A stretch of 7,900 nt of DNA from an uncultured Phycisphaerales bacterium (GTDB lineage: Bacteria; Planctomycetota; Phycisphaerae; WQYP01). The stretch is from the NCBI GenBank assembly GCA_937901265.1, contig CALCHA010000403.1, positions 1 through 7,900 of the forward strand. The letters run 5' to 3'. Both the position numbers and the translations under genes were made by a program. This document shows positions 6,462 through 7,900 of the stretch, piece by piece. The stretch's first letter is position 1. Each line of letters starts with the position of its first letter. The notes beneath the pieces were generated by a model. It was given only the letters and a program-made list of their open reading frames with translations. It made no database searches and was not told where the DNA came from.

Positions 6462-7553
6462 ATGCAGTATCGCAACCTTCCGGGAACGACCCTTTCGGTG
6501 TCGGAGCTGTCCTTCGGCAATTTCATGTTTGGCTCGCACATGTGGGGCAAGACCCCGGCGGATGCGCCGGAGGGCGTTCGTCTGCAGAACCTCGCCTATG
6601 ACCTGGGCGTGAATTTCTTTGACACCGGCGACGCTTATTCCAACGGCCATGCCGAGCGGCTGATGGTCGACACCCTGAAGTACGCCGGGCGGGACAAGAT
6701 CGTGTTGTCCACCAAGTTCGGCTATGACTTTTACAACGATCCGGGGGCGGCGGGTTCGCACAAAGAGCGGAAGCAGGACTTCTCGGAAAAGTTTATCACG
6801 TTCGCGCTGGAGCAATCGCTGGCGCGGCTGCAGACGGACCATGTGGAGCTGTACCAGGCGCACAATATGAAGCTGCCGCAGATGGTCGGGGCGGCCGGGG
6901 CGGAATTCGTGGCGGCGATGGAAAAGCTGGTGACAGCCGGGAAGGTGCGGCACTGGGGCATTGCGCTGGGGCCGGCGATCGGCTGGCGGGAGGAGGGGGT
7001 GGCGGCACTGCGGCAGTGGCCGGAATGCAAGACGGTGCAGACGGTATTTAATATGCTGGAGCAGCACCCCGGGCGGGAGTTCGCAGAGGTTGCGGCGGAG
7101 ACGGGGGCGGCGGGGATCATCGCGCGGGTGCCGCACTCGTCGGGGATTCTGCAGGACATGTATTCGCCGGATGAACAGTTCGACGATCACCGGAAATTCC
7201 GCGATCGCAACTGGCTGGTTTTTGGGCTGCAGAAGGTGGAACAACTGCGGCACATTCAGAAGGCACACGGCGGCACGATGGGGCAGTTGGCCCTGCGCTG
7301 GCTGCTGACCTGGCCCACCGTGACCAGCGTGCAGCCGAACATCATGAACGAGGCGGAGCTGCGGGAGTTTGCAGGGGCGTGTGATGGCGGACTGCTCAGC
7401 GCCGCGGAGATGGCGGAGGTACAGGGACTGGTGGAAAGCGACTTCGGGCTCGGGGCGGAGGCCCATGCGTGCAATTTGAAGAGCAGCGTGGACGCGGAAG
7501 GGCACACGCGCAGCGGCTATCAGCGCGGCGCGGCGGTGCCGCTGGTCGGCTGA
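6462..7553 (+). CDS. Aldo/keto reductase
   Basis: An NADPH-type aldo/keto reductase of the large, voltage-channel-beta-like branch; the substrate cannot be predicted. From ATG 6462 it has 363 residues. The opening [19 protein letters not shown] is the typical family N-terminus and sets the start, with GAGG eight bases upstream. A GTG at 6441 (370 residues) also has AGGGAG before it and cannot be excluded. The catalytic tetrad is visible: Asp54 and Tyr59 in [15 protein letters not shown], Lys85 in LSTKFGY, and His134 in ELYQAHN. Further family features are [10 protein letters not shown] (161-170) and the cofactor-side segment after the [13 protein letters not shown] stretch, ending in [21 protein letters not shown]. 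The protein is slightly longer than the common 310-340 residues because of its C-terminal tail. gcvP follows after 78 bases on the same strand, with no terminator between them, so co-transcription is possible. Confidence 0.93.
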   Translation: MQYRNLPGTTLSVSELSFGNFMFGSHMWGKTPADAPEGVRLQNLAYDLGVNFFDTGDAYSNGHAERLMVDTLKYAGRDKIVLSTKFGYDFYNDPGAAGSHKERKQDFSEKFITFALEQSLARLQTDHVELYQAHNMKLPQMVGAAGAEFVAAMEKLVTAGKVRHWGIALGPAIGWREEGVAALRQWPECKTVQTVFNMLEQHPGREFAEVAAETGAAGIIARVPHSSGILQDMYSPDEQFDDHRKFRDRNWLVFGLQKVEQLRHIQKAHGGTMGQLALRWLLTWPTVTSVQPNIMNEAELREFAGACDGGLLSAAEMAEVQGLVESDFGLGAEAHACNLKSSVDAEGHTRSGYQRGAAVPLVG

Positions 7554-7631
7554 GCGATGCGCGGCGCGAGCATTCATTGGTGAAATAACGAGGCGGTCGA
7601 GCCCGCTGGCACAACTTTGGAATGGGATCTC

Positions 7632-7900
7632 ATGGTCAACCAAGCGGTTGTTGGTGCGTTGGATAGTTTTCCGCGGCGGCATATCGGGCCGGATGAGGGG
7701 CAGACGGCCGAGATGCTGCGTACGATTGGCGCGGGGTCGCTGGAGGAGCTGATCGAGCAGACGGTGCCGGCGGGGATTCGCCTTCCAGGGAAATTGCAGT
7801 TGCCCGAGGCGCTGGGGGAAGCGGGAGCGTTGGAGGCGATTCGCGAGTTGGCGGGGAAGAATGTGGTGGCGAAGAGTTTCCTTGGGAGGGGGTATTATGG
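7632..7900 (+). CDS. gcvP: Glycine dehydrogenase (decarboxylating), P-protein of the glycine cleavage system (5' part only)
   Basis: Pyridoxal-phosphate enzyme that decarboxylates glycine and passes the aminomethyl group to the lipoyl H-protein, feeding one-carbon metabolism. Only 89 codons are inside the window. The start reads [12 protein letters not shown] (13-24), then [20 protein letters not shown] (27-46), [15 protein letters not shown] (49-63) and KSFLGRGYY (81-89), which is the classical N-terminus. The RHIGP opening is the form seen in the single-chain protein of about 950 residues, rather than in the split GcvPA subunit, so a full-length gene is expected beyond the edge. The ATG at 7632 has only a weak GGGA before it. 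The 78-base gap from the reductase gene shows no riboswitch-sized structure. The lipoyl-site and PLP-lysine regions are outside the window. Confidence 0.92.
   Translation, partial: MVNQAVVGALDSFPRRHIGPDEGQTAEMLRTIGAGSLEELIEQTVPAGIRLPGKLQLPEALGEAGALEAIRELAGKNVVAKSFLGRGYY

Noticed and set aside
7609..7624. TGGCACAACTTTGGA before gcvP as a sigma-54 promoter
   Set aside because: The -24 half matches, but the required GC of the -12 element is absent at the right spacing.
7554..7631. Glycine riboswitch before gcvP
   Set aside because: The gap is only 78 bases and shows no tandem aptamer-like helices or terminator.
1..7900. tRNA, rRNA, CRISPR array, insertion sequence or prophage genes
   Set aside because: No cloverleaf, spaced repeats, transposase or integrase motifs or terminal inverted repeats were found by reading both strands.

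Overview
The window is GC-rich bacterial chromosomal DNA. It holds eight recognisable protein genes complete or cut by the window edge, one toxin-antitoxin pair within these, one conserved protein with no assigned function and one doubtful short ORF. No rRNA, tRNA, CRISPR array, insertion sequence or phage gene was seen. The gene set (type I-beta DAHP synthase, beta-phosphoglucomutase, tandem HD-GYP protein, QueC, single-chain GcvP, VapC with a coiled-coil partner) and the codon style suggest a free-living, non-enteric bacterium. Acidobacteriota is my best guess, by inference only. The + strand is G-rich throughout: minus-strand genes favour C-ending codons and plus-strand genes favour G-ending codons, as expected if + is the leading replication strand.

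Layout. Bases 1-2032 carry three minus-strand genes: a lipoprotein of unknown function cut by the left edge, a small membrane-associated protein with an HExxH motif, and a beta-phosphoglucomutase 19 bases upstream of it. Bases 2033-2423 are a divergent intergenic region. It holds a strong intrinsic terminator-like hairpin with no plus-strand gene in front of it, an upstream repeat able to compete for the hairpin's 5' arm, and a 38-codon ORF with a good ribosome binding site and two Trp codons near its end. Bases 2424-3446 encode the aromatic-pathway entry enzyme DAHP synthase (plus strand). Bases 3522-4180 hold a VapBC-like toxin-antitoxin pair with its own -10 box, translationally coupled by a GTGA overlap. 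Bases 4200-6389 hold two minus-strand genes, queC (queuosine / 7-deazaguanine pathway) and a tandem HD-GYP protein whose first domain is degenerate. Bases 6462-7900 are plus strand again: an aldo/keto reductase and the start of gcvP (glycine cleavage P-protein), cut by the right edge.

The genes do not form one pathway; this looks like an ordinary core-genome stretch with one accessory insertion (the toxin-antitoxin pair, whose codon use is less G/C-ending than its neighbours). The best leads are the possible transcription attenuator before the DAHP synthase gene and the replacement, in that enzyme, of a family metal-binding histidine by glutamine.
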